Shown here piece after piece: positions 16,155 through 24,569 of a DNA stretch of 64,000 nucleotides. The number at the start of each line of letters is the position of its first letter. Positions within the stretch are counted from its first letter, which is position 1. Position numbers and translations under genes: made by a program. The stretch spans positions 211,292 through 275,291 of the forward strand of contig NZ_BCSJ01000018.1 of the NCBI RefSeq assembly GCF_001570805.1, in the 5' to 3' direction. The notes below the pieces were generated by a model. The model was not told the origin of the DNA, did no database searches, and was given only the letters and a program-made list of their open reading frames with translations. The DNA is from Brevibacterium epidermidis NBRC 14811. Its GTDB lineage: Bacteria > Actinomycetota > Actinomycetes > Actinomycetales > Brevibacteriaceae.

Positions 16155-18110
16155 ATGCATTTCCATCAGAACGGCTACGTGTCCGCGGACCCGCGGATCG
16201 AAGAGGCCGCTGGGTACGGAATCGATCGCGCAGAGGATCTGCCCGATGAGGTCGATGTCCTCATCGTCGGCAGCGGTCCTGCGGGGATGATCGCGGCGGC
16301 CCAGCTCTCTCAGTACCCCGAAGTGAACGCGCGGATGATCGAGAAGCGCGATTCGCGGCTGGTCATCGGTCAGGCCGACGGCATCCAGGCTCGGTCCGTC
16401 GAGACCTTCCAGGCGTTCGGCTTCGCCGAGGAGATCATGCGCGAGGGTTACCACATCACGGAGATGTCGTTCTGGAATCCGGATCCGGAGAACCCCGAGA
16501 ACATCATCCGCACCGGTCGGCCCAAGGATGATGAGCATGGGATCAGCGAGTTCCCGCACCTCATCGTCAACCAGGCACGCGTGCTCGACTACTTCGCACA
16601 GTTCGCCGCCCAGTCCCCCGGGAAGATCAAGCCCGACTACGGGATCGAATTCGTCGATCTCACGGTCGACGGGGACGCCGCGACCGCCTCGGCGAAAGAC
16701 CATCCGGTAACCGTGACCGTCCGCTACACCGCGGGCGAGCGCACCGGTGAGGAACGCACCATCCGCGCAGGATACGTCGTCGGCTGCGACGGAGCACGGT
16801 CGAAGGTGCGGTTGGCGACCGGCCGGAAGATGACCGGCGATCAGGCCAATCATGCCTGGGGCGTGATGGATGTGCTCGCGAACTCCGATTTTCCGGATAT
16901 CCGCACCAAGTGCGCGATCTCGTCGAAGCACGGCAATATCCTCCACATCCCCCGCGAGGGCGGGCACCTGTTCCGGATGTATGTCGACCTCGGTGAAGTG
17001 CCCGAGGACGATGCGCGCAAGGTGCGGTCGACGAGCATCGACGAGATCATCGCTCGGGCCAACGCGATCATCGCGCCCTACAGCATCGATGTGAAGAACG
17101 TGGCATGGCATTCGGTCTACGAGGTCGGGCACCGACTCACGGACGCCTTCGATGACACAGACGAAACCGACTCCGGTTCTCCGTGCCCCCGCGTGTTCAT
17201 CACCGGCGATGCCTGCCATACGCACTCGGCGAAGGCCGGTCAGGGTATGAACGTGTCGATGCAGGATGGGTTCAACATTGCGTGGAAGCTCGGTCAGGTC
17301 ATCTCCGGTCGGTCGTCGACGGAGCTGCTGCGCACCTATTCGGCCGAACGTCAGGTGGCTGCGAAGAACCTCATCGAGTTCGACAAGGAGTGGTCGACGC
17401 TCATGGCGACTCCGCAGGAGGAGCTGCCGGACAAGACCTACCTCGAGGACTTCTACGTCAAGACCGCGGAGTTCCCCGCAGGGTTCATGACCGAGTACAC
17501 GGAGTCGATGATCACGACGCCGACAACTCATCAGGAGCTCGCGGCTGGGTTCCCGATCGGCAAGCGGTTCAAGTCGGCTCGGGTCAAGCGCAGCTGCGAT
17601 GCGAACTTCATCCACCTTGGGCACGAGGCCCGTGCCGACGGTCGCTGGCGCGTCTATGTCTTCGCTGATCAGGCCGCTCCCGTCGTTGACGGCTCCGCCG
17701 GTGGCGGCGGCACGGCTGGCGGCTCCGCCGGGGGCGAGTCGAAAGTGGCGGCACTGGCTGCATGGCTCGAGTCAGATCCTGCCTCTCCCCTGGTCGCGTA
17801 TCGCCGGGAGGGTGAGGACCCCGATGCTCTCGTCGAGCTCAGCGTCATCTACCAGCAGGAGCACAAGGAGTTCGCGTTCCCCGATGTGCCGAAGGTCTTC
17901 CGTCCGCACGTGGGCGCGTTCGACCTCGAATATGTGGAGAAGATCTACGCGACTCTGCCCGAGGAGGACATCTTCGAGGCCCGCGAGATCAGCCGCGACG
18001 GTGCCGTCGTCGTGGTCCGCCCCGACCAGTACGTGTCGGGAATCTTCCCCTTGGATGCGCACTCCGAGATCGGCGACTACTTCGCGGGAGTCTTCGAACC
18101 CGTGAAGTGA
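16155..18110 (+). CDS. FAD-dependent aromatic hydroxylase (phenol hydroxylase / MobA-like)
   Basis: 651 residues. It has the dinucleotide-binding motif VGSGPAGM near residue 40, the substrate/FAD motif YVVGCDGARSKVR, the second FAD motif FITGDACHTHSAKAGQGMN, and a C-terminal thioredoxin-like domain typical of phenol 2-monooxygenase and 3-hydroxybenzoate 4-hydroxylase. Next to the hpa operon it most likely hydroxylates 3- or 4-hydroxyphenylacetate to homoprotocatechuate; no two-component HpaBC hydroxylase is present in the window. A Gly/Ser/Ala-rich insertion (about 17689-17745) interrupts the C-terminal domain. GGAGG precedes the ATG. It is co-directional with the transporter, 45 nt downstream. 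Confidence 0.85.
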   Translation: MHFHQNGYVSADPRIEEAAGYGIDRAEDLPDEVDVLIVGSGPAGMIAAAQLSQYPEVNARMIEKRDSRLVIGQADGIQARSVETFQAFGFAEEIMREGYHITEMSFWNPDPENPENIIRTGRPKDDEHGISEFPHLIVNQARVLDYFAQFAAQSPGKIKPDYGIEFVDLTVDGDAATASAKDHPVTVTVRYTAGERTGEERTIRAGYVVGCDGARSKVRLATGRKMTGDQANHAWGVMDVLANSDFPDIRTKCAISSKHGNILHIPREGGHLFRMYVDLGEVPEDDARKVRSTSIDEIIARANAIIAPYSIDVKNVAWHSVYEVGHRLTDAFDDTDETDSGSPCPRVFITGDACHTHSAKAGQGMNVSMQDGFNIAWKLGQVISGRSSTELLRTYSAERQVAAKNLIEFDKEWSTLMATPQEELPDKTYLEDFYVKTAEFPAGFMTEYTESMITTPTTHQELAAGFPIGKRFKSARVKRSCDANFIHLGHEARADGRWRVYVFADQAAPVVDGSAGGGGTAGGSAGGESKVAALAAWLESDPASPLVAYRREGEDPDALVELSVIYQQEHKEFAFPDVPKVFRPHVGAFDLEYVEKIYATLPEEDIFEAREISRDGAVVVVRPDQYVSGIFPLDAHSEIGDYFAGVFEPVK

Positions 18111-18148
18111 CATCGGCGAGGCTCAGTTCGTCCTCCGTTTGTTGCGCC

Positions 18149-19840
18149 TCAAGCGCCCTCGACTGTGTGTCGGGGGCGCTGTGCTTTTGCCGCGAATCCG
18201 CAGACACCGGCGGCGGCGAGTGAGGCGGCGCCGATGAGCCACAGTCCGAAGCCGAACGACGGCCGCCCGACTTCCATCCCTCCGGTCGGTGTGCCATCGG
18301 GCAGCTGTCCGTCCCACAACGTCACCGGTGGAGAGAGGACGATGCCGACGAGGATGAAGACGATCAGCGCTGCTATGAGCACAGCCGTCACGTTCCACCA
18401 CAGGTCAGAGGCGAACCCGAGGCCGAGCGCGGCGATGGCGACCACGAGCGCCCAGAGGAAAATGAACGGCGGCAGCACCTCACCGCCGTCATCGAACGTC
18501 CAGTCTCCCAACGAGGTCAGTCGGATGCGCGGGCCGTCGTCGTTGAAGCTGTCGACGACGGGGATGAAGATCGTGGCAATCCACATGGCGACCGCGACGA
18601 AGGGCAGCCACCGGGCCCACTGTTGCAGCTTGCGTTGGCGTCTGCGGATGATCTCTTCCGGCGGGCGCTGTGCCTGCCGCTGCATCTGCCGGTCGATCCG
18701 CCGCCGATCGCTGAGGAGTCCGCAGATGCCTGCGGCGATGAGTGCCCAACAGCCGATCGTCCAGAGATAGTGGCCTGCTGACGGATACCCGACGATCAAA
18801 GCACTGAACTTTTCGCCGGCGGCATCGGTGCTTTCGACGCGCTTTCGCGGAAGATCGATGACCATCGTCGCCTGCTGGATGAACAGGCCGACTCCGACTG
18901 CTACCGACAGAGGAGGCCAGTGGGCAAAGGTGGCGAACCGTTTCGCGGTCGCGGCGCAGGCGAGAACGACCGCCCAGGGCAGGATGACTTCCGGGGCGAG
19001 GTCGGCGAGATCGAAGGGTACTCGTCCGAGCGATGTCACCGTGAGTCGATCATCACCATGGTCGCCACTGTCGAAGATCGGTACCCAGATCATCAGCACC
19101 CAGCAGGCGAGCGCGACCCACGGCAGCCGCTGCGCCCAGCGATGCGTTCGGTTCCCTCGGGGCCACGGGGTGATTCTGGAGTTTGAGTAGTGAACGGGTG
19201 CTGCTTCTTCGCGCAGTGCTGTCCCGTCACCGGGGACGCTTCTCCTCCGCCTGACGTCACCGAGGAGGCCGCAGACTCCCGCGGCCAGCAGACAGGCACA
19301 GCCAAGGAGCCACAGCCCGGCACCCGGAGCCGGTTCGGCGACGACCATTCCGAATACCGGCAGCCCCTTGTCGTCGACGGCGTCCCACATGATCGTCGGC
19401 GGGTTCGCCCACAGCTCGGCCAAAACGAGGAAAGCACAGAGACTCAGAAAGAGAGTGCCGACCGACCACAGGCGTGCGACGACGTCCGGCCACAAGTACG
19501 GGGCGACATCCGGCCACGGGTGCGAATCGGGCCGAGCCCGCACAGATAGGAGGAAAGCGGCAGCCGTACACGCGAGCACCCCGAGGGCGACCATCACATT
19601 CGACACACGTGCTTCGTCGAGGTCGAACGGCGGTCCGCCGAGAGCAGTGACGATGATGCGAGGCGGGTGCGGTGCTTCCGAGGAGTCCTCAGGACTGGCG
19701 AAGACGGGCACCCACAGCATGACGATCCACAGGCAGAGCGCCGACAGAGACAGTGCTTGGGCAAAACGCAGCAGCCAGGTGCCGTCTGCGTCGCGTCGGA
19801 CTCCCAGCGATCCGTGTCGAGCCTCACGCGGCGGGACCAT
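18149..19840 (-). CDS. twelve-TM membrane protein made of three copies of an unrecognised four-TM module
   Basis: 563 residues, function unknown. Three tandem modules of 150-180 residues (about 22-200, 233-382, 407-555) each contain an opening helix (LCLWIVMLWVPVF; ACWVLMIWVPIFDS; AMWIATIFIPVVDS), a conserved V/L-T-S/A-L-G strand, two central helices, and a last helix ending AAGVCG or AAGICG. Modules 1 and 3 also keep PPxxxWD followed by a Gly-rich turn; module 2 has lost it. Module 3 is closest to the single-module protein encoded just upstream (19824-20438), sharing DGxPTGGMEV and GFGxW. The ATG at 19840 overlaps that gene's end by 17 nt; a longer start at 19912 is possible. Confidence 0.8.
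   Translation of the reverse strand: MVPPREARHGSLGVRRDADGTWLLRFAQALSLSALCLWIVMLWVPVFASPEDSSEAPHPPRIIVTALGGPPFDLDEARVSNVMVALGVLACTAAAFLLSVRARPDSHPWPDVAPYLWPDVVARLWSVGTLFLSLCAFLVLAELWANPPTIMWDAVDDKGLPVFGMVVAEPAPGAGLWLLGCACLLAAGVCGLLGDVRRRRSVPGDGTALREEAAPVHYSNSRITPWPRGNRTHRWAQRLPWVALACWVLMIWVPIFDSGDHGDDRLTVTSLGRVPFDLADLAPEVILPWAVVLACAATAKRFATFAHWPPLSVAVGVGLFIQQATMVIDLPRKRVESTDAAGEKFSALIVGYPSAGHYLWTIGCWALIAAGICGLLSDRRRIDRQMQRQAQRPPEEIIRRRQRKLQQWARWLPFVAVAMWIATIFIPVVDSFNDDGPRIRLTSLGDWTFDDGGEVLPPFIFLWALVVAIAALGLGFASDLWWNVTAVLIAALIVFILVGIVLSPPVTLWDGQLPDGTPTGGMEVGRPSFGFGLWLIGAASLAAAGVCGFAAKAQRPRHTVEGA
18152..18180 (+). terminator. hairpin terminator after the hydroxylase gene
   Basis: AGCGCCCTCGAC and GTCGGGGGCGCT pair (one G-U) around a 5-nt loop, followed by GTGCTTTT on the plus strand. 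It overlaps the 3' end of the convergent membrane-protein gene. Confidence 0.75.
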
Positions 19841-20438
19841 GGCGCTTTGACATGCATCGTTTGATCCGTTCACGACGGTAGTGGTCCTTCTGGGCAGCGG
19901 CGATGAGACCACAGATTCCGGCGGCGAAGAACAGAAGGCTCCCGAGCACCCAGAAGCCGAAGCCTGCCGCGGGGTAGGCGACTTCCATGCCGCCTGTGGG
20001 CATACCGTCGGCCGTCTGCCCGTCCCACATCATGATCGGCGGATCGGCGACCATCTGCAGGAGACGCAGCCCCAGCACTGTGCCAAGGACGATGGCCGCG
20101 ATCGACCACCACTTCGATGCGGAGAGCAGCCAGGCGGTGAACACTCCGGTGAGAATGACGATCCAGAGCACGAGGTAGACCTCGTCGAGGTCGTTCATGT
20201 CGATCGGCGAGAACCCGAGCGACGTCACGCGGATCCTCATCGATCCGGGGCCTTCGCTGTCGAGGACCGGCACGAAGATCGTGATCGCCCAACAGGCCAC
20301 TGCCCCTAAGGGGAGCACACGCGCCACGAGGTTGAGACTTCGCCCCCGCGCAGTCGCCAGTGGTGTGCTTCCGGTCTTGTCCGCCCTGTCCATAACCACG
20401 ATTCTCTGCAGTCTCCGTGTGACAGGTGTTGCCGCCAT
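19824..20438 (-). CDS. four-TM membrane protein, single copy of the repeated module
   Basis: 204 residues with four predicted membrane helices. It is a stand-alone copy of the module repeated three times in the next gene: ACWAITIFVPVLDS, VTSLG, PPIMMWDGQTADGMPTGG, GFGFWVLG and AAGICG. Function unknown. A shorter start at 20393 (MDRADKTGS) is equally plausible and would remove 15 basic residues. It follows the DUF222/HNH gene by 21 nt on the same strand, but no functional link is evident. The two module-containing genes most likely arose by local duplication and fusion. Confidence 0.75.
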   Translation of the reverse strand: MAATPVTRRLQRIVVMDRADKTGSTPLATARGRSLNLVARVLPLGAVACWAITIFVPVLDSEGPGSMRIRVTSLGFSPIDMNDLDEVYLVLWIVILTGVFTAWLLSASKWWSIAAIVLGTVLGLRLLQMVADPPIMMWDGQTADGMPTGGMEVAYPAAGFGFWVLGSLLFFAAGICGLIAAAQKDHYRRERIKRCMSKRHGPAA

Positions 20439-20459
20439 GTTCCAGATCCGACACGTGAC

Positions 20460-22124
20460 TCAGTCGGGCCCGAACACCACCTGAACCAATTGCTCCTGGA
20501 TCGGGCTGCCGTTGCATTCCGCGGTTGTCGGCCGCCGGTGTGCATTGCGTCTGCGCCAGTCGGCGATCTTCTCTGCACGAGTGCAATACCGCGGTGGCAG
20601 CTGCTCGGGCAGGACGAAGCTCGGAGCGATCGACTGGAACTCGATCGGAAACTCCGCGACTGCTCGCGGTTCCTCACCTGACGGCGGCAGCCCTTTCGGC
20701 GGAGACAGCTCGTCCGCCTGCGCCTGCCCACCCTGCAGCGTCGGCTCATACCGCTGCGTCGACTCATCACGCTGCGGTTCGAGGAATCGGGAGAATGTCT
20801 GCCGCCAATCGGTCTCCGGCGGAGATTCTCCCGGTCCGGAGACTGCTTCGGGACGCGGGAACCGCATGCGGCGGACCACCGCGGGAGTGGTCACCTCGTA
20901 GGTTCGCCCGCTCGGCGTGGTGACGCGAAGCCCGTCCGCCGTGGCCTCGTGCTTCCACCCGGGATGTTCCTTCGCGTAGTTGCAGTTTGCACACAGCCCT
21001 GAACCGTTCTCCCAGGTGGTAGCACCGCCTGCAGCAACAGGTCGAACGTGATCGGCATGTCTGATCGGGGCATCGCACCAAGGAGTCCGGCACACATCGT
21101 CGCGGAACGTGATCATCTGCCGCAGCCGCCCGGTGAACTCTCGACCCTTCGCGTCCATCCCCACCAGCTGCCCGTCATCGGGGCGAGTGAAGACCCGGCT
21201 GATGAACATCTTCGCCTCATTCGCGGCGATGAACTTCCGTGCCGTCTTCGCCGGCAGCGGTCCGAACCCGGGCAGCCAGGCGGGTACGAGCCCGTCAGAG
21301 AGCAGGGATTCGGCTTCGACGAGCAGATGGATCTCCGCGGGCACCGCCGTCGCACTCGTTTGGCCGCTCAATCGTTCGACGAAGGCGTCGGCGAGCACCT
21401 GCTGGCGATTCCGCCCGCCTGCGTCACCGGCGGCAGTGATCGTCTCGGCACCGGCTCTGAGGCTCTCAAATGCGGCGACGGCCTGTGGAAGAGGCAGGAT
21501 CGCAGAGATCCTGGCCATCCCGTCGTCGATCACGGTCATGTTCACACGACGATTGGTCGCGGCTTTCGCTGCCCGCTTCGCGGCCGCCTCGGCGTCCATC
21601 TCCGCACTGAGCGCGCGCACCTCAGCACGCAGACTCCGCAGCCCGGACGGTTCCAGACCGCGCTTCATCCGCGTATCGACCTTGCGTCGATCGGCAGCGT
21701 CGAGGACCGCGGTCTCGTCGACCATGATCCGTGCCTTGTCCTCGGAGATCTCCCCTTTGGACAGGGCTTTGAAGGTGTTGGGCATGCCGATGACGATCGT
21801 GCGGGCAGTGCTGAGGAATTTCCGGCCCGATCCGGGCGAGACCTTCTTCGCCAGCCCGACCTCGTCCCCCGCGCGTTTTCCGCAGTCGAGCGCGGGCACC
21901 CGGTTGAGCCGGTCCCGCTCGATGCGCAGCGCTTCGAACGCCACTGCCTCTTTTGATTGTGCGGCAACGACAGCGGATCTGAGTTCTTCGAGCGCTGTGA
22001 TCCGCTCCAGCGTCTCCGCTTCGGTATCGCCCTGGTCAAGACCGCGCAGGAACTCACCGAACCGAGTGATCTCGGTCAGCGGATCCGGAACCAACGCTGG
22101 TTCCTGTGCGGGGTCGACGTCCAT
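20460..22124 (-). CDS. DUF222 / HNH endonuclease-domain protein (13E12-repeat family)
   Basis: 554 residues. An N-terminal DUF222 region (helical, with ELRSAVVAAQSKEAVAFEALR and GLAKKVSPGSGRKFLSTAR) is followed by an HNH nuclease domain: CRTPWCDAPIRHADHVRP, then GLCANCNYAKEHPGW, giving two Cys pairs and the HxxH core. Such proteins are multicopy in actinobacteria; their role (DNA repair, mobile or selfish element) is not established. The C-terminal 150 residues are low-complexity Pro/Glu. The ATG at 22124 has no ribosome site but TACCGT lies 6 nt upstream, consistent with a leaderless mRNA. Confidence 0.88.
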   Translation of the reverse strand: MDVDPAQEPALVPDPLTEITRFGEFLRGLDQGDTEAETLERITALEELRSAVVAAQSKEAVAFEALRIERDRLNRVPALDCGKRAGDEVGLAKKVSPGSGRKFLSTARTIVIGMPNTFKALSKGEISEDKARIMVDETAVLDAADRRKVDTRMKRGLEPSGLRSLRAEVRALSAEMDAEAAAKRAAKAATNRRVNMTVIDDGMARISAILPLPQAVAAFESLRAGAETITAAGDAGGRNRQQVLADAFVERLSGQTSATAVPAEIHLLVEAESLLSDGLVPAWLPGFGPLPAKTARKFIAANEAKMFISRVFTRPDDGQLVGMDAKGREFTGRLRQMITFRDDVCRTPWCDAPIRHADHVRPVAAGGATTWENGSGLCANCNYAKEHPGWKHEATADGLRVTTPSGRTYEVTTPAVVRRMRFPRPEAVSGPGESPPETDWRQTFSRFLEPQRDESTQRYEPTLQGGQAQADELSPPKGLPPSGEEPRAVAEFPIEFQSIAPSFVLPEQLPPRYCTRAEKIADWRRRNAHRRPTTAECNGSPIQEQLVQVVFGPD

Positions 22125-22130
22125 ATTGAA

Positions 22131-22136
22131 ACGGTA
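22131..22136 (-). promoter_or_regulatory. -10 box for leaderless DUF222/HNH transcript
   Basis: On the minus strand TACCGT is followed by 6 nt and the ATG at 22124. No Shine-Dalgarno sequence is present. Confidence 0.45.
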
Positions 22137-22210
22137 CCCGTCGCCACTGACACGACTTCGCGAACAGACCCGACAGGCGCTGTCCGCCCAGGTCAGGCCC
22201 TATCCCAGAT

Positions 22211-22822
22211 TCAGCGGACTCCGCGTTGGATGCGGTTGAGGATCATGTCCATGGCGACGATGTTGTGACCGCCGTCGGGGATGATGAGGTCGGCGTTGCG
22301 CTTCGACGGCTCGACGTAGAGTTCGTGCATCGGCTTGACCGTGCCCAGGTACTGGTCCTCCACGGACTGCAGGGTCCGTCCGCGGTCGACGACATCGCGT
22401 TTGATTCGGCGCAGCAGGCGCACATCGGCGTCGGTGTCGACGAAGAGCTTGATGTCGAGCAGCTGGCAGATGCGCGGTTCGGCGAAGATGAGGATGCCTT
22501 CGACGATGATGACCGGTGCGGGTTCGACCAAGGTCGTGTCATCGCTGCGGTTGTGGATCGAAAAATCGTAGACGGGGCTTTCCACCGACCGAGAGTCACG
22601 CAGCGCGGTGAGATGGTCGACGAAGAGGTCATTGTCGAAGGCATCGAGATCATCGTAGTTGACCTTCTCGCGCTCCTCATAGGTGAGCTCGTCGCGCCGT
22701 TTGTAGTAGTTGTCGTGGAAGAGCACCGACGGAGGTCCCTCGCACTTGTCCAACAGCGCCTGAGTCAGCGTCGTCTTTCCGCTGCCGGTTCCGCCGGCCA
22801 CGCCCACAACCAAAGTCTCCAC
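22211..22822 (-). CDS. udk: uridine kinase
   Basis: Phosphorylates uridine (and often cytidine) to the monophosphate using ATP or GTP: pyrimidine salvage, complementing upp at the left end. About 203 residues with the Walker A motif GVAGGTGSGKTTL at residues ~7-19, FHDNYYKRRDEL, the substrate segment VYDFSIHNRSD, and the lid region FVDTDADVRLLRRIKRD. Two GTG starts are possible (22840 or 22822). The latter was chosen because TATATT ends 6 nt before it, giving a leaderless transcript, and because the product then begins directly before the first beta-strand. Confidence 0.9.
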   Translation of the reverse strand: METLVVGVAGGTGSGKTTLTQALLDKCEGPPSVLFHDNYYKRRDELTYEEREKVNYDDLDAFDNDLFVDHLTALRDSRSVESPVYDFSIHNRSDDTTLVEPAPVIIVEGILIFAEPRICQLLDIKLFVDTDADVRLLRRIKRDVVDRGRTLQSVEDQYLGTVKPMHELYVEPSKRNADLIIPDGGHNIVAMDMILNRIQRGVR

Positions 22823-22828
22823 GGCACA

Positions 22829-22834
22829 AATATA
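22829..22834 (-). promoter_or_regulatory. -10 box for leaderless udk transcript
   Basis: On the minus strand TATATT is followed by 6 nt and GTG. If correct, the alternative start at 22840 would lie upstream of the transcription start. Confidence 0.5.
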
Positions 22835-22873
22835 GACCACGACCCCCGCCGAGGCGGCTCCCGGCTTCCGTAC

Positions 22874-24415
22874 TCACCCGAGGCTGCGGGTCAGCTGATT
22901 CCACAGTTCCTGGTCGAAGCGCCGCCTGCCCAGCAGACCGGCCATATGCCGCACGGCATTGTCGACCTTGCCGCGCCAGACCTCGATCGCCGACTTCGCA
23001 TCCCCCCGGCTGAGCGCCCTGAACATGGCCCGGTCGTCGCTGACGATGCGGTCACTGGCCGGCGAATAGTCGAGCTGCAAGATGGAGATGAACAGACGCA
23101 GCCGCAGAGTCAGAGATTCGAAGGCACGCGCCGATTCCCGCAGACCCGAAGCACGAGCCAGCTCCTGCTGGAAATGGAGGTCGGCATCCTCGACGTCGAT
23201 GCCGCTGCGCGTCGGCGCCGACGCTTCGACCTGCCGCAGAGCCAGCTGCACGGGCACGAGGTAGCGCTGCGGACGCAGGGCCAAGGACCTGAGCACGACC
23301 TCTCCGATGGCCATGCGCGCGGCATAGAGGTCGAGCACATCGACGGTCGTGATCAGGGGGATCCGTGCGCCGCCGCGAGACCCGTCGAGCAGCTTGTCAT
23401 CGACCATCCGCCGCAGCGCCGCGTCGACCGAGGCCCTGGGCACCTGCATACGACGAGACAGCAGGCGCGGATTGATCCGGTCCCCGGGTTCGTATCCGGA
23501 GTCGATGATCTCCTCGCGCAGCGCGATCGCCAGATGCTCGGTGATCGATCGGGTCTCCTTCGGCAGCCACGACGATATCTCCATTGAGTCAGAAGTAATA
23601 GAACTTCTCCGAGGCTCGTACGGGGCCGATTCCCACCACAGCACACCTTCGAGTCCGTTCCGGACGCGGTCGGCGAGCAGATCGAGCAGGGACCCGGGGA
23701 TGTCCTGACACTCGCCGAGGCGGGTCTTGAGTGCGCTGACGAAATCATCGAAATCCGCGCACGCCCTCACCCGGGTTCCCGCCCCGCCGGAGAGGTCGTC
23801 AGGAACCTCGCCGAGGGGGTCGAAGACGAGGAAGTCACCATCACCGTCGAGCAGGTCGAGCAGTTCGGCGGTGGGCACCTGCCGATGCTCGCTGTCGAAA
23901 CGCTGCGCCCACCGCCCGACGCCCGCGGTGCGCAGGGCCGCGGTGATTCCCGCGATGCGCCGCTGAATTCGCCGAGGCGGCACAATCGTCGCGGACTCTC
24001 CGCGAGGGTCTCCCCCACCTGCATCGTTCCTGCGAACGCCGACGATGACGAGGGGAAACCCGCTGGCCGCGAGGATGAGCTCCGCGGCACCGGCCACCTC
24101 GGCGACGGGGACCGTCAGCGCCCGCACCGACCGGGAGACGATGCTCTGACTCAGCCCCGTCGCCTCGGCCAGGGCACGAGTCGAATAGTCCCGTCCGGAG
24201 ATTCTGGCCCCCGCGGTGGCAACGAGGGCTTCGACCACCCGATCGGCGGTCTCCTGGATCGGCGGGCGGCCGCTGCGGGGACGATCCGCGAGGTCGGATC
24301 GGCTCGCCCAACGACGCAGGGTCGACGGTGATGCTCCCGTGCGCGCAGCCGCCTCGGCGAGCGTCGACGTCGTCAGCAGCGCCACGGCGTCACGACGGAA
24401 CTCAGCGGAGTACAT
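22874..24415 (-). CDS. chimeric regulator: transposase-type HTH, linker domain, GntR winged helix and FCD domain
   Basis: 513 residues, about twice the size of a normal GntR/FCD regulator. Residues 1-45 resemble the HTH of IS3-type transposase subunits (SAEFRRDAVALL, then PSTLRRWASRSD); ~70-105 look like a second helix-turn-helix (ALAEATGLSQSIVSRSVRAL); ~110-270 is of unknown fold; ~290-360 is a GntR winged helix (ITEHLAIALREEIIDSGYEPGD); the rest is an FCD domain (DVEDADLHFQQELARASG). It is divergent from putA with a ~150-nt intergenic gap, so control of proline use is a reasonable guess. The ATG at 24415 lacks a ribosome site; TAAGAT lies 6 nt upstream. Confidence 0.82.
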   Translation of the reverse strand: MYSAEFRRDAVALLTTSTLAEAAARTGASPSTLRRWASRSDLADRPRSGRPPIQETADRVVEALVATAGARISGRDYSTRALAEATGLSQSIVSRSVRALTVPVAEVAGAAELILAASGFPLVIVGVRRNDAGGGDPRGESATIVPPRRIQRRIAGITAALRTAGVGRWAQRFDSEHRQVPTAELLDLLDGDGDFLVFDPLGEVPDDLSGGAGTRVRACADFDDFVSALKTRLGECQDIPGSLLDLLADRVRNGLEGVLWWESAPYEPRRSSITSDSMEISSWLPKETRSITEHLAIALREEIIDSGYEPGDRINPRLLSRRMQVPRASVDAALRRMVDDKLLDGSRGGARIPLITTVDVLDLYAARMAIGEVVLRSLALRPQRYLVPVQLALRQVEASAPTRSGIDVEDADLHFQQELARASGLRESARAFESLTLRLRLFISILQLDYSPASDRIVSDDRAMFRALSRGDAKSAIEVWRGKVDNAVRHMAGLLGRRRFDQELWNQLTRSLG

Positions 24416-24421
24416 CACTCT

Positions 24422-24427
24422 ATCTTA
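24422..24427 (-). promoter_or_regulatory. -10 box for leaderless regulator transcript
   Basis: On the minus strand TAAGAT is followed by 6 nt and the ATG of the chimeric regulator at 24415. Confidence 0.5.
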
Positions 24428-24569
24428 GGACTTCTGACTCAAACATTCACGGCGGTCGACTCCATCTCTTCACCCCCGGATTTCGGCGGCGCATACTGAT
24501 CTCACACCCAGGTTCCACGGTCAGCGCCGACGCGTGAGAGCACCGAATCCGAGCACCGAAGGAGCACAG

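Noticed and set aside
20500..22124. DUF222/HNH gene considered as a homing endonuclease or mobile intron.
   Set aside because: It is a stand-alone gene of a family common in actinobacteria, with no intron or interrupted host gene around it.
24280..24415. Transposase-type HTH considered as a remnant of an insertion sequence.
   Set aside because: It is in frame with a full-length regulator, and no inverted repeats, integrase core or target duplication are seen.
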